Of a stretch of DNA of 64,000 nucleotides, positions 8,832 to 17,132 are shown one piece after another. The position numbers and the translations under genes are program-made. Numbering within the stretch: the first letter of the stretch is position 1; every line of letters starts with the position of its first letter. The notes under the pieces were generated by a model that searched no databases, was not told the DNA's origin, and worked only from the letters and a program-made list of their open reading frames with translations. Source of the DNA: an uncultured Verrucomicrobiota bacterium (GTDB lineage: Bacteria > Verrucomicrobiota > Verrucomicrobiia > Opitutales > Opitutaceae); contig CAJCBL010000171.1 of NCBI GenBank assembly GCA_903960515.1, positions 24,762-88,761 of the forward strand, read 5' to 3'.

Positions 8832-10929
8832 CGTTCCCTATTTCTTGGGACGGTGCGCAGGGGCACTGCTCGTCCTGAGCCTGCTCGTCGCCGCGGCCCG
8901 CGCGGAGTCGCCGCCGCTTGAGGTGAGCGGGCTCGGCTGGTTGGGCAACCGCGGGGCGGTGCAAACGTTGAAACTCCTGCTCGGCTCGCAGAGGGCAGCC
9001 CCACTGGAAGCCGGCCCCATTGAGGATGCTGCGCTGATTCTCATTTGGCAGCTCAACGATGAGGGTTACCTCCAGCCCACGGTGACGGTGCGGGTGCGCC
9101 ATGCCGATGGTGCGGAAACGGAGCATCCGCTCGACGCCGAGATGGGAACCCCTCTTCCGCGGCCGCTCGGCGCGGTGAGCGCGCGCCTGCAAATCGAGAA
9201 GGGGCCGCGTTTTGCGTATCGGGACATCGAGTTCACCGGCTTGGTGGCGGTTCCCGAAGCCGCGGCGCGGTCCTTTTTCGTCGGTGAATCGATGTTGGTG
9301 GCTCTCAACAACGAGCGCGCCTATTCGCCCAGTCGTCTTTCCCGCGGTCTGGGCAACCTGCGCGAGGAATTGCTCCAGCAGGGCTATGCAGACGCGACGG
9401 TCCAGGCGGCTGATCTGCAGCTCGATCGCGCCACGGGCGAAGTGCGGCTGCGGGTGGCGGTTCGTGAGGGGGCGCAGCGCCGTGTGGCAGCAGTGAATCT
9501 CGCGGCGTCCCCTGGGGCGCCGGTGCCTCCGGCGGAGCTCACCAAAGATCGTGTCGGAAAACCGTGGTCAATGCTATGGAACCAAGATTTGGAAACTGCG
9601 CTCCGCCGTTGGTACTTCCACCGCGGTTACCCCGATGTGCAGGTGTTCTTGAAGATGGAAAGCGCCCCGGCGGCCGAGGGCCTCGTGGCGGTGACGGTGG
9701 CTGCCGAGATCGCACCCGGGCCCCTGGTCCATCTCGGGGTGGTGCGTTTCGCCGGCAATGTGCACACCAAGGAAGCGCCGTTGCGCCGGCTGGTACGCGT
9801 GCCCAACGGCGGGTTGTTCGATCCGGTCAAGTTCGACTCTGGTCAGTCGCGGCTAGCGCGGCTGGGGACGTTTCGAACAGTCGGTTACAAGGACGATCCC
9901 GCCGAAGGCGAGACGCGCGATGTCGTTTACGAGGTGGTCGAGGGCCGGCGCCAGGAGGTAAACCTGCTTGCCGGTTATGGTTCGTACGAGCAATTGCGCG
10001 GCGGGATCGAGTGGCGGCATTTCAATCTCTGGGGCTTGGCGCACACCGACAGCTTGCAGGTCGTCGAGTCGATGAAGAGCTCGCGTGGTACCTACACCTA
10101 CACCGTGCCCGAGCTGTTCGGCAGCACGCTCGACGGCAGCGTGCGCCTCTTCGGGCTGCACAGGGAAGACCTCTCTTTCACGCGTGACGAGTTTGGGGTG
10201 AACGCCTCGGTGCAATGGCCGTGGCGTGCGCGGCATGCGCAACTCACGACAGGATACACGTTGCAGCGACTCAGCATCACACACAACGATCTCGCCACCG
10301 AGGCGACCGACCTCGACCGGGTGAATGCCACGAGCCTCAACTTCGGAATCGTGCAGGATCGGCGCGATGATCCGCTCTCCCCTCATCGTGGCACCAAACT
10401 TTTCGCACAGGTTGATCTGGCCAGTCGCCGGCTCGGTGGCGATGTCGACTACCAGCAACTGCGCATCGGCGGTTCGTACCATACGAGCTGGGGTCACGGG
10501 CGTTGGCTGCATCTGGGGCTGGCGCACGGTGTCGTGCTCACGCTGGGAGCAAACGACGACCGGCACCTGCCGGTGAATGTGCTGTATTTCCCCGGGGGTG
10601 ATGGCTCGATTCGCGGATACAACGCCGGCGAGGCAGCGCCGCGGGTTGCGAACGGTCAGTTCGTGGGCGCGAAGAGTTATGTGCTATTGAACGTCGAGCT
10701 GGAACAGGCGCTGACGTCGCGCTGGTCGGTGGTCGTATTCGGAGACGCGCTCGGCATCGCAGCGCGCATCGCGGACTATCCGTTTTCCGAGGAGCTCTAC
10801 TCTGTGGGGGGCGGGGTGCGGTACCGCACGCCGATCGGGCCGGTGCGGCTCGAATACGGGCACAACCTCAATCCCCGCCTGCTCGATCCCAGCGGCACGC
10901 TGCAGATCTCGATCGGCGTGCCGTTTTAG
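8818..10929 (+). CDS. tamA: TamA/BamA-family Omp85 outer-membrane protein
   Basis: A 703-residue Omp85 protein. A signal peptide (LLVLSLLVAAARA) is followed by POTRA-type repeats to about residue 380, with typical segments such as GPRFAYRDIEFTG and GPLVHLGVVRFAGN. A C-terminal 16-strand barrel of the bacterial surface antigen family covers about 390-703. The barrel carries FPGGDGSIRGYNAGEA, the (V/I)RG(F/Y) motif of lid loop 6, and ends with a strand closing in phenylalanine (LQISIGVPF). It starts inside the tamB stop region (14-bp overlap), so the two are probably one translation-coupled TAM operon. A BamA role cannot be excluded, but the TamB partner favours TamA. Confidence 0.9.
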   Translation: MIRNSVPYFLGRCAGALLVLSLLVAAARAESPPLEVSGLGWLGNRGAVQTLKLLLGSQRAAPLEAGPIEDAALILIWQLNDEGYLQPTVTVRVRHADGAETEHPLDAEMGTPLPRPLGAVSARLQIEKGPRFAYRDIEFTGLVAVPEAAARSFFVGESMLVALNNERAYSPSRLSRGLGNLREELLQQGYADATVQAADLQLDRATGEVRLRVAVREGAQRRVAAVNLAASPGAPVPPAELTKDRVGKPWSMLWNQDLETALRRWYFHRGYPDVQVFLKMESAPAAEGLVAVTVAAEIAPGPLVHLGVVRFAGNVHTKEAPLRRLVRVPNGGLFDPVKFDSGQSRLARLGTFRTVGYKDDPAEGETRDVVYEVVEGRRQEVNLLAGYGSYEQLRGGIEWRHFNLWGLAHTDSLQVVESMKSSRGTYTYTVPELFGSTLDGSVRLFGLHREDLSFTRDEFGVNASVQWPWRARHAQLTTGYTLQRLSITHNDLATEATDLDRVNATSLNFGIVQDRRDDPLSPHRGTKLFAQVDLASRRLGGDVDYQQLRIGGSYHTSWGHGRWLHLGLAHGVVLTLGANDDRHLPVNVLYFPGGDGSIRGYNAGEAAPRVANGQFVGAKSYVLLNVELEQALTSRWSVVVFGDALGIAARIADYPFSEELYSVGGGVRYRTPIGPVRLEYGHNLNPRLLDPSGTLQISIGVPF

Positions 10930-11142
10930 GCTGGGCCGTAGCACCAACCCTGAGAGGCGCGCTGCGCGGGGCATTCCCCTGTGCGTCGCTCGTGCGGCTG
11001 GCCGGCGGGCAGAGGGAAGAGAACCCAGCTCGGGCGGAGCGTGGCCCTCCACGAGAAAAGGCCGCGCAGCGCGGAGGGACAGCCGCTCGGGGAGCCGTTT
11101 GGCTCGGCGCTATTCGCCCAGGGCTTCACTTTCGCCGCAAAG

Positions 11143-11503
11143 GGAGAACCGCTTCGACGAGATGTATTCGATCGTTGAAATCCCTGATCTGGCCTCATTC
11201 GAGTCGGTCTTCCGCATCAACCGGTTGTTCAGGTTGCTCGAAGAGAACGGTCGGCCCGCCGGCTACCAAAACGCCGACCGACTGCACGAGAGTGCCCGAG
11301 CCGATCATGCTGCGCCGCCCCAAGGCCGAGTCCGAAACCGAGCTGCCAGCGCGCACAGAGCAGGTGCGTATCGTGCCGATCACGCCAGCCCAGCGCGAGG
11401 GCTGTGTTGGCCATGAGCACTGCGGCCCGCAGCTCGCAGCCAAGGCGCAGCGTCGTCCGCCGCTCCCGGTCGAACCAGACCGTCTCATGCGCGGGCCGCT
11501 CTC
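11143..11503 (+). pseudogene. Remnant of a second SNF2-family helicase
   Basis: Two reading frames together resemble the middle of an SNF2 helicase. The frame from about 11143 reads NRFDEMYSIVEIPDL and then ENGRPAGYQN. The frame used after about 11285 reads PIMLRRPKAESETELPAR, then ITPAQREG and AKAQRRPPLPVEPDRLMR, matching the family's (L/M)LRR(T/R)K...LP.RT and RRPLTP..HDRLMR segments. The frame change, an in-frame stop soon after, and the missing ATPase core and C-terminus show decay. It is on the plus strand and is not a piece of the 1-3027 gene, whose corresponding region differs. Confidence 0.72.
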
Positions 11504-11523
11504 TAGGGACAGGTCATTTCCGG

Positions 11524-12060
11524 CCCCCCACCGACTGCTCCGTCCGTCTCCGTGGGTGTGGAGGGTTTCGACGCGCTCGTGAATGCACGTTTTGCGAGGC
11601 TGTCCTTCTGGGTATCGAAGGCGGCGTTGCGCCACGGCGATCTGCGTGTCGAGGGATTGGGGCCGATCCCCATTTGCCGAGGCCCACCTGCAACGGGGTG
11701 TCGTGGCCTCGTGAGGTATCCGCAATGATGGGCACGGCGTAGAGTCCGTGGCCAGGCGCATGGCTGGCGGGTGGGATCGGCGTCTCTGCCCGCGTCCCGA
11801 GCGACAAGGCCCAACTCAAGCTCGCCTGGTCCAGTGCCCAGTTTGACGGCTGGGGCACCAGGCACGGGCAACCGCTACGGCTTCCGGAGCGCTTTGCCGA
11901 TCGTGGTGGAATCCTGGCAGATGCCGAGCTTGTCACCGAACATTGGAACCTGCCGGCTGGCAGGCGCGGATGGGCGCTCTCTATGGCCAACTCACCTGCG
12001 GTGCGAGGTTCGTCTGGCACGGGGCGACAGTCGATTTCTCCGGCGAGTTGCGCGCCGCAC
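11524..12060 (+). pseudogene. Degenerate tamB fragment, copy 1
   Basis: Nucleotide-level similarity to tamB 5487-6018 in the same order and orientation. Examples are GGCGGCGTTGC-CCACGGCGA, CCTGCAACG-GGTGT, GCACGGGCAACCGCT-CGGCTTC and GGCCAACT...CTCGTCTGGCACG. No continuous frame survives. It corresponds to about residues 105-285 of the intact protein and stops where tamB and the repeat tail diverge (about 12060). Confidence 0.82.
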
Positions 12061-12077
12061 AGCTGCTGCTCTTTCGA

Positions 12078-12109
12078 CCGTATAGACTGACGACCGCCAG
12101 TTTATATGG
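12078..12109. repeat. 32-bp palindrome, copy A
   Basis: CCGTATAGACTGACGA followed by an imperfect inverted half CCGCCAGTTTATATGG. Same family as the copies at 12328, 13520, 13930, 14343, 44118 and 44530. Confidence 0.85.
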
Positions 12110-12162
12110 ACGGACTCGGCGCGAAGAAGGGGAGCCTAGTAGGGACAGGTCATTTCCGGACC

Positions 12163-12311
12163 CCAGCGGACACCGAATTGATCGCCGAGAACTGGATCCT
12201 GCCGGCGGCGCGTGCGCGGATGGATGATCACTGAGGCCAACTGCCGGGCTGCGCGAAAATTGGTTGGCAAGATGCGAATTTCGATTTCTCCGGCGAGTTG
12301 CGCGCCGCACA
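12163..12311 (+). pseudogene. Degenerate tamB fragment, copy 2
   Basis: A second, shorter tamB-derived piece matching tamB about 5880-6018 (GCCGAGAACTGGA-CCTGCC, GCGCGGATGGATGATCA), with an in-frame stop directly after the GATGATCA. Its last 60 bp are almost identical to copy 1, so it is a deleted duplicate of that copy and not an independent capture. Confidence 0.78.
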
Positions 12312-12327
12312 GTTGCTGCTCTTTCGA

Positions 12328-12359
12328 CCGTATAGACTGACGACCGTCAGTCTATACGG
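12328..12359. repeat. 32-bp palindrome, copy B
   Basis: CCGTATAGACTGACGA / CCGTCAGTCTATACGG, self-complementary apart from the central base pair. It follows tamB fragment 2 as copy A follows fragment 1, 250 bp apart. Confidence 0.88.
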
Positions 12360-12715
12360 ACGGACTCGGCGAGAAGAAGGGGAGCCCTCAGGACCGTATT
12401 TGCCCTGAGTCCTGAGGCGCTGGCTTTACGCCAGGCATCTGCGCGGTGAACCTTTGGTTGGGCGTCCAGCGCATGGTGACGAATGGCAGATCGACGGTGA
12501 CGATCAGGGGATCTCGCTCGCGGCTGATCCCACCTCCGGTGGGTGGGCTTCTGTTCACTCGATGTTCAGCTCTCGGCTGCATCATTACGGCTGATCAGCC
12601 TTCGGAAAATCGGGCGTAGTGCCTGTTTCGGCCCCATGGAACTGCGCATCGCTGATGCCTGAATATGTAACCGCAGGACGGGAACAGAGTTCGCAATACG
12701 GCGAGGCGACGACGG

Positions 12716-13496
12716 TCATTCGAGATTGTGGGGCCACGCCCGGCGGAGCATCGAGCGGCGGAGGGCGTGCACCTCCCTGCCGAGGTAGCCGTTGGGCAGC
12801 AGTGGGCTCGGCAGGAGCGGATCAAGGGCAAGCGCTCGTATCCAGGCATCTCGCTCCTTTAGGAGCCACGTGCGCCAACGATGGGCCGGGTCGGAGTCAG
12901 CCGGAGGATGCCCCAGGATGCCCCAGGATGCCGAGGCATTCACGATGCGCTTCGTCCAAGCGAGCGAAGTCCCACGCACCGGCGACGATCGCGGCGTCGG
13001 TTTCGCCGGCGGAGGGGCGGCCATCGAAGAAGAGCAAGGATTCGGGATTGGCAGTTATGGACCGGATGGAAGAGCGTAGTTGCTCGAGTGGGTCGGGTGA
13101 AATCCAGACGCTGCCCTGCAAATACCCGAGCTTTGCATGGCGTAGTGCGGCCCGCAGGCGGGTGCGCACGGGGCGATCGTGTTCAGCGATGTCGAACAGC
13201 ACCATCCTCCAGTGTCCGTCCCACTGGCGAGCCCAGCGCTGCTCGGGAGCGAATTCGCCGCGCGCGAGGGTGAACCCTACCTCGGTGAGGCGCACCACTC
13301 GGGGATCGGTTGGTTCGGGCAAGGTGATAACCCCACGGGCTGCGAGACGGCGCAGTTTGCGGTCGAGGGGCTCATTGTCATAGCTGCGGGTGAGGTTGGC
13401 GCGCGTTGGGCGGGCGAGAGTTGCCGCCGTTTCTCCGATCGCCTCGGCGAGGCACTCGAGGAAGATCAAGGTCTCGGGGCGGAGGTTCTTTGGCAT
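12716..13496 (-). pseudogene. PaaX-family transcriptional regulator, frameshifted by a 10-bp duplication
   Basis: The frame starting at 13496 encodes an N-terminal winged-helix region (LDRKLRRLAARGVITLP) and the central Cas2-like domain of PaaX regulators (DGHWRMVLFDIAEHDRP, LQGSVWISPDPL), but stops at 12897 after 199 residues. The PaaX C-terminal domain continues in another frame (RWRTWLLKERDAWIRAL, DPLLPSPLLPNGYLGREV) to 12716. Between them lies a tandem CCCCAGGATG unit. Removing one 10-bp copy joins both parts into a 256-residue protein of near-normal family length. PaaX proteins repress aromatic-acid (phenylacetyl-CoA) catabolism genes, but no paa genes are nearby, so the target is unknown. 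A palindrome lies 24 bp upstream of the start. Confidence 0.85.
12906..12930. repeat. 10-bp tandem repeat inside the PaaX-family gene
   Basis: GGATG followed by two copies of CCCCAGGATG. The unit length is not a multiple of three, so each copy gained or lost shifts the reading frame. One copy fewer restores the full-length frame. Confidence 0.92.
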
Positions 13497-13519
13497 GGCT
13501 GGGCGGGGTGAAGTTCCAA

Positions 13520-13551
13520 CCGTATAAACTGACGGCCGTCAGCATGTACGA
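13520..13551. repeat. 32-bp palindrome, copy C (upstream of the PaaX-family gene)
   Basis: CCGTATAAACTGACGG / CCGTCAGCATGTACGA, imperfect at the outer right arm. It ends 24 bp upstream of the PaaX-family start codon, a position that would suit an operator or promoter element. Confidence 0.8.
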
Positions 13552-13929
13552 TTGGAGCCAATTGGCGAGAGCCCGACATGATTCGGAGGGGCGTGCGAGG
13601 CCCCGGGTAGGGACGGTGATGATGCACAAGGGCTCGGATCCGCAGACCAACCCTGCAACGCGGCTGCGATGCGTAGCTCTATCGTGGTGCCGCTCGGACC
13701 CCGGAGTCAGCGCGTGCAATATTGCCCCGGCAATGAGTGCTGATTGCGCCGGCGACTCGGCCTTCAGACGTGAGGGCCGCCAGACGGCCAGATGCCGGTG
13801 GCCAACGCTTCGCGTCGGCGGGGGCATCGTGGCCGTAGTTATGGGCATCGTACCTGAACGGCGTGTTGCGTTCGCTCCTGGCGGATGGTTCGGGTGTAAC
13901 GTATCACTGGGGCCAGGGCGCGTGACGGA

Positions 13930-13961
13930 CCGCATAGACTGACGGTCGTCGGTTTATCCGG
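13930..13961. repeat. 32-bp palindrome, copy D
   Basis: CCGCATAGACTGACGG / TCGTCGGTTTATCCGG, the most decayed of the copies on its right arm. Confidence 0.72.
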
Positions 13962-14342
13962 CCTGGGGAAATTGCAGAAAAGCTCGACCTGACATGTCCG
14001 GGGTGTTCGGGGCCTCGGATCGGTCCGGTGATAGGCACAGGGGCCCGGATCAGCAGACCAACCCTGCAATGCGGCAGTGATGCGTAGTTATATCGTGGTG
14101 GCGCTCGGATCCCGGATTCAGCGGGCGAATTGTCGCCCAGTGACTGAGGGCTGATTGCGCGGGCAACACGAACTTATCGCATGAGGGACAAGGACGCCCA
14201 GAGACCGGTGGCCAACGCTTCGCGTCGGCGGGGGCATCGTGGCCGTAGTTATGGGCATCGTACCTGAACGGCGCGTTGCGTTCGCGCCTAGTGGTGGATG
14301 GTTCGGGTGTAGCGTGTCACTGGGGCCGTATTGCGTGACAAA

Positions 14343-14374
14343 CCGCATAAACTGACGGTCGTCAGTCTATGCGG
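14343..14374. repeat. 32-bp palindrome, copy E
   Basis: CCGCATAAACTGACGG / TCGTCAGTCTATGCGG. The arms pair at nearly all positions, and the shared T-to-C change in both outer arms (CCGCAT/ATGCGG) looks like a compensating change. Confidence 0.85.
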
Positions 14375-15709
14375 TAGAGGGAGGGGGGAGCAGCGAGCAG
14401 GGCGCGCTTCTTGCCGGAGGATGGGGCTCCACGGAGGAATGGCGGACAGGTATTCGGAGTGAAGCGGCTAACACATTCCAGAAGAACGGCTAAAGATGGA
14501 AGTCGAGGTTTAGAACACCCGATGCCCGCTTCGCCGCTGCGATTTTCCGGTTGGCTGCTTCCGCTGAGCTGGAAGTTATCGGGCCACTACCTTCTGTGAA
14601 AACCCCGATGGATTGATTCGTGTGTACGACTCAACGGGCTTGCCGACGATTTCAAGTGGCCAGATCTCGGTTACCGCAGAGGCAGACCGGAGAGCGGGAG
14701 GAATAGCATTGTCGCTCAACTTGCCGGGACAGTGGTTTATACGCGGGGACTGGGGTGGGCTTGATAGACCAGTACACCGGGATACCCCACTTGGTATCGG
14801 AAAGGTGATTGATTGGGGGCGTTCCCGTAGCGGGCGATCGGCACACCGGGGGCCTGGTTGGCGGTGAGAGCGGCCCCTCACCCCAAAACGAGTGGGGAGG
14901 GCTCGCTGGACGAGGGGCCCGGAGTCAGCGCTGTGCCGGAAGCGGCCAGTTTGCGCTCCCGCGGGCACCTCCTTGGCGCTCCTTGCTGAGCGATCGCTCA
15001 GGAGGGGCGGTGCGAGCGCCGGGCGCGGCCGGCCAACGTGCTTCCAATCGGGAATACTCGATGGGCTTGGGTAGCGGATGGTATCAAGATTCTCGGCTCC
15101 GGTTGTCGATCTTGCCGAGTTTCCCCGGATTCAAACCAAGCTTGCGCGGTGTCGCCAAGTGGCATCGGGAAGTTGGTTGCTCCGGCGGGCGCCGGCCATT
15201 TGGCGCAGCTCGCAGCCCGTCGGGCTACGGCTGGTTTGTGCATAGCTCGCGATTTCCGGACCATCGAATCTTATCCAACCAAAATGGGAAAATGGGTTCT
15301 AGGGCCATTTCTGAGGTGTCATTTCCGGGAATTGCCGAAGTCCGACAGGCAGCTAGGCCGGAAGCTCAATTCGTATCGAGTCCGATGACTCAAGACTTGC
15401 TTGGGCTCGATTGATCCCGGCGGCTGGTGCGGCCAAGGTCACGGGATCAAGGGGGGCTTGGTTAAGGTCTCGTGGCGGGCAGTTGGCTTCCTCGATTGCC
15501 GCGGAGCGGAATACGGGGGGGGCGCGTCCATGCACGGATTGGATTTCTGGGACGCCCGGATGGTGCCTGGGCTCCGACCTTCGGCGCTGTGGAGCCAAGA
15601 GGGCGGAAGTCCTTCGTGGGTAATCAATGCATTCGCACGCCCCGGATATTGGGCGACCAACCGGGCGACACGAGGATTGCGCACTCCTTGGGCCGAGTGC
15701 GGTAGCGCG
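14375..15709. other. Gene-free accessory stretch
   Basis: 1.3 kb with no ORF I can support. The listed ORFs have no domain, and codon use is unlike the neighbours. Faint related pieces occur (a TTGGTATCGGAAAGGT-like stretch near 14790 and GTGGCATCGGGAAGTTG near 15160), suggesting old decayed duplications. No tRNA, hairpin or IS end was recognised. Confidence 0.55.
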
Positions 15710-16918
15710 TCACTGCCCGGGCGCCAGCCGCTCCCGCAACTCGGCGATGATCTCATCGGCGTCGTGCGCGAGGTCGATGACCTCCACCAGAATCGGGCCG
15801 AGGTGCACCGCTGGGATCAGCTTCTCTTCCTGGCACGACTCCATGGCGCGCAGCGCGTCGTCGAGGTAAATACGGGCGCGTTTGAGGCGGACGATGATGC
15901 TTGCGCATGAGCCCAGTGGTGGCGGCCACTCCCTGTGGTTGAGTGCACCGGCCAGTTTGACGGCAGCCTTGAGTACGCAGCCTTCCAATTCCACCACAGG
16001 GTGTTCCTCGCCTGCCCCCTTTGGGGCCCACGCCTGATCCTCGGATTCCAAAGACAGCGCCTCGGCGAACTCGAAGGCCCGCTGCGCCAGCGGGTGTTCG
16101 TATTGTGGGGTGTTTCCCGCCTCGGGATCGGCCAGCAGGTCTTCGGCGGCGCGGTTCATCTCCTCAAGCCATTCGGCGTTGCGGGCAAGCTGCTCCGGGC
16201 TGGGCTCGGGCTCCCCCAGCTCTCGCCGCAGCCGCTCGATCTCCTCCTCCAGGATCTTTGCGTAGTCGGCTGCCTCACCTTCGCGTGCTAGTCGCGCTTG
16301 GACGCGGTCCGCCAGCAGATCGCTTCGCGCCTGCGCCCTCTCGGCTTCCAGCTCGGAAGGAGGGGGCTGGCACTCGTCGCCTGTTTCGGCGGCCGGTTCG
16401 GCCTCTTCCTTCTCGGCCTGGGGCTTCTCGGTCAAGTCCCCGGCGTCGCACGCGTTTATGAGCCGCTGGATCTCCTCCTCCGCTAGCGTGAGCTCCCAGG
16501 TGGGGTCCCCCACGATCATGAGCTCGTATTCCACGGTCTCGAGGACCACTCGGCCGTTGGAGTCGCTGAACCATTCGAGATAGAGAGCGTTGCCCCAGTG
16601 GGAGGGGAACGGCTTGCGGGCCGCATAGTATTCGCCGATCTGATCCATCGGAATGTCGGGAACGCGGACCTTGCGGGAGGCGGTGAGCTCGCCGGCGGAG
16701 CCGCGTTGGACAGAGGCGAAACCCTCGAGGTCGGCTGCCTTGGGACGGGGGTTGGTGAACTCGAGTCGCCGGCCGGCGAGGTCGTGGCGGCAGTCGCCGG
16801 CCAGGTCGAGCACGACCGGCTCCGCGCGGCCGACCAGCCAGAGCCGCCCGGTAACACGGCCGCGGGTGCGGTTGTCCACTTCACCTCGGATCACAGCTTC
16901 ATCGATGCGCCAAGCCAT
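15710..16918 (-). CDS. Hypothetical protein with acidic coiled-coil linker
   Basis: A 402-residue protein that I do not recognise. The first 150 or so residues form a mixed domain (VIRGEVDNRTRGRVTGRLWL, then ALYLEWFSDSNGRVVLETVE). A Glu/Ala-rich, probably helical coiled segment follows (about 170-270, with KILEEEIERLRRELGEPE), and then a helical C-terminal domain (about 290-402) with GSCASIIVRLKRARIYLDDALRAM. No signal peptide or membrane segment, so probably cytoplasmic. The track starts at a TTG (16933); I prefer the ATG at 16918. The long open frame and codon bias support a real gene. It is divergent from the barrel gene at 17133. Confidence 0.7.
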   Translation of the reverse strand: MAWRIDEAVIRGEVDNRTRGRVTGRLWLVGRAEPVVLDLAGDCRHDLAGRRLEFTNPRPKAADLEGFASVQRGSAGELTASRKVRVPDIPMDQIGEYYAARKPFPSHWGNALYLEWFSDSNGRVVLETVEYELMIVGDPTWELTLAEEEIQRLINACDAGDLTEKPQAEKEEAEPAAETGDECQPPPSELEAERAQARSDLLADRVQARLAREGEAADYAKILEEEIERLRRELGEPEPSPEQLARNAEWLEEMNRAAEDLLADPEAGNTPQYEHPLAQRAFEFAEALSLESEDQAWAPKGAGEEHPVVELEGCVLKAAVKLAGALNHREWPPPLGSCASIIVRLKRARIYLDDALRAMESCQEEKLIPAVHLGPILVEVIDLAHDADEIIAELRERLAPGQ

Positions 16919-17020
16919 GCCGCACGTTGGCAAACCTCCGGGGCGGAGGCGAGCCGGGGAATTGGGGTCGGGTATCGCATTTCCTCAGGTCAGGTCCGAC
17001 CCCGGCCGCGAGGTTGTGGC

Positions 17021-17037
17021 CATGAAAACGTTTCATG
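17021..17037. promoter_or_regulatory. Inverted repeat upstream of the barrel/urt genes
   Basis: CATGAAAACGTTTCATG: 7-bp arms with a 3-bp spacer, 95 bp before the barrel gene start and in the divergent intergenic region. A possible operator; the cognate regulator is unknown. Confidence 0.4.
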
Positions 17038-17084
17038 TAAGCACCGGAGGCGGGGGCATGGGGGCTGCTAAGTGGTAAGTCCGC

Positions 17085-17105
17085 CGCGCCCGCCAGCCGG
17101 GCGCG
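17085..17105 (+). promoter_or_regulatory. Leader hairpin before the barrel gene
   Basis: CGCGCCCG / CGGGCGCG stem with a 5-nt loop, followed by TTTCAAAA, 28 bp before the ATG at 17133. It could be an attenuator or an mRNA-stabilising stem. Confidence 0.45.
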
Positions 17106-17132
17106 TTTCAAAACATAATCCACAAACAGAAT

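Larger units (their letters stand above)
11504..12387 (+). repeat. Tandem composite unit: 20-bp repeat + tamB fragment + palindrome
   Basis: TAGGGACAGGTCATTTCCGG occurs at 11504-11523 and again at 12140-12159. Each copy is followed by a tamB-like fragment, then an almost identical tail (CTCCGGCGAGTTGCGCGCCG through the palindrome to GAAGAAGGGGAGCC). The second unit is an internally deleted version of the first, lacking about 380 bp. This shows duplication of a block after tamB sequence had joined the palindrome. Confidence 0.75.
13520..14374. repeat. Tandem ~410-bp unit, each headed by a palindrome
   Basis: The segments 13620-13930 and 14030-14340 are diverged direct copies. About 85 bp around GCGTCGGCGGGGGCATCGTG are nearly identical and the rest is clearly related. 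Palindromes start at 13520, 13930 and 14343, that is 410 and 413 bp apart. No ORF here has recognisable protein features. Confidence 0.82.

Noticed and set aside
13520-14374. CRISPR-like array
   Set aside because: Only three repeats, spacing about 410 bp, intervening units are copies of each other, and no cas genes; the PaaX-family protein only has a Cas2-like fold as part of its normal architecture.
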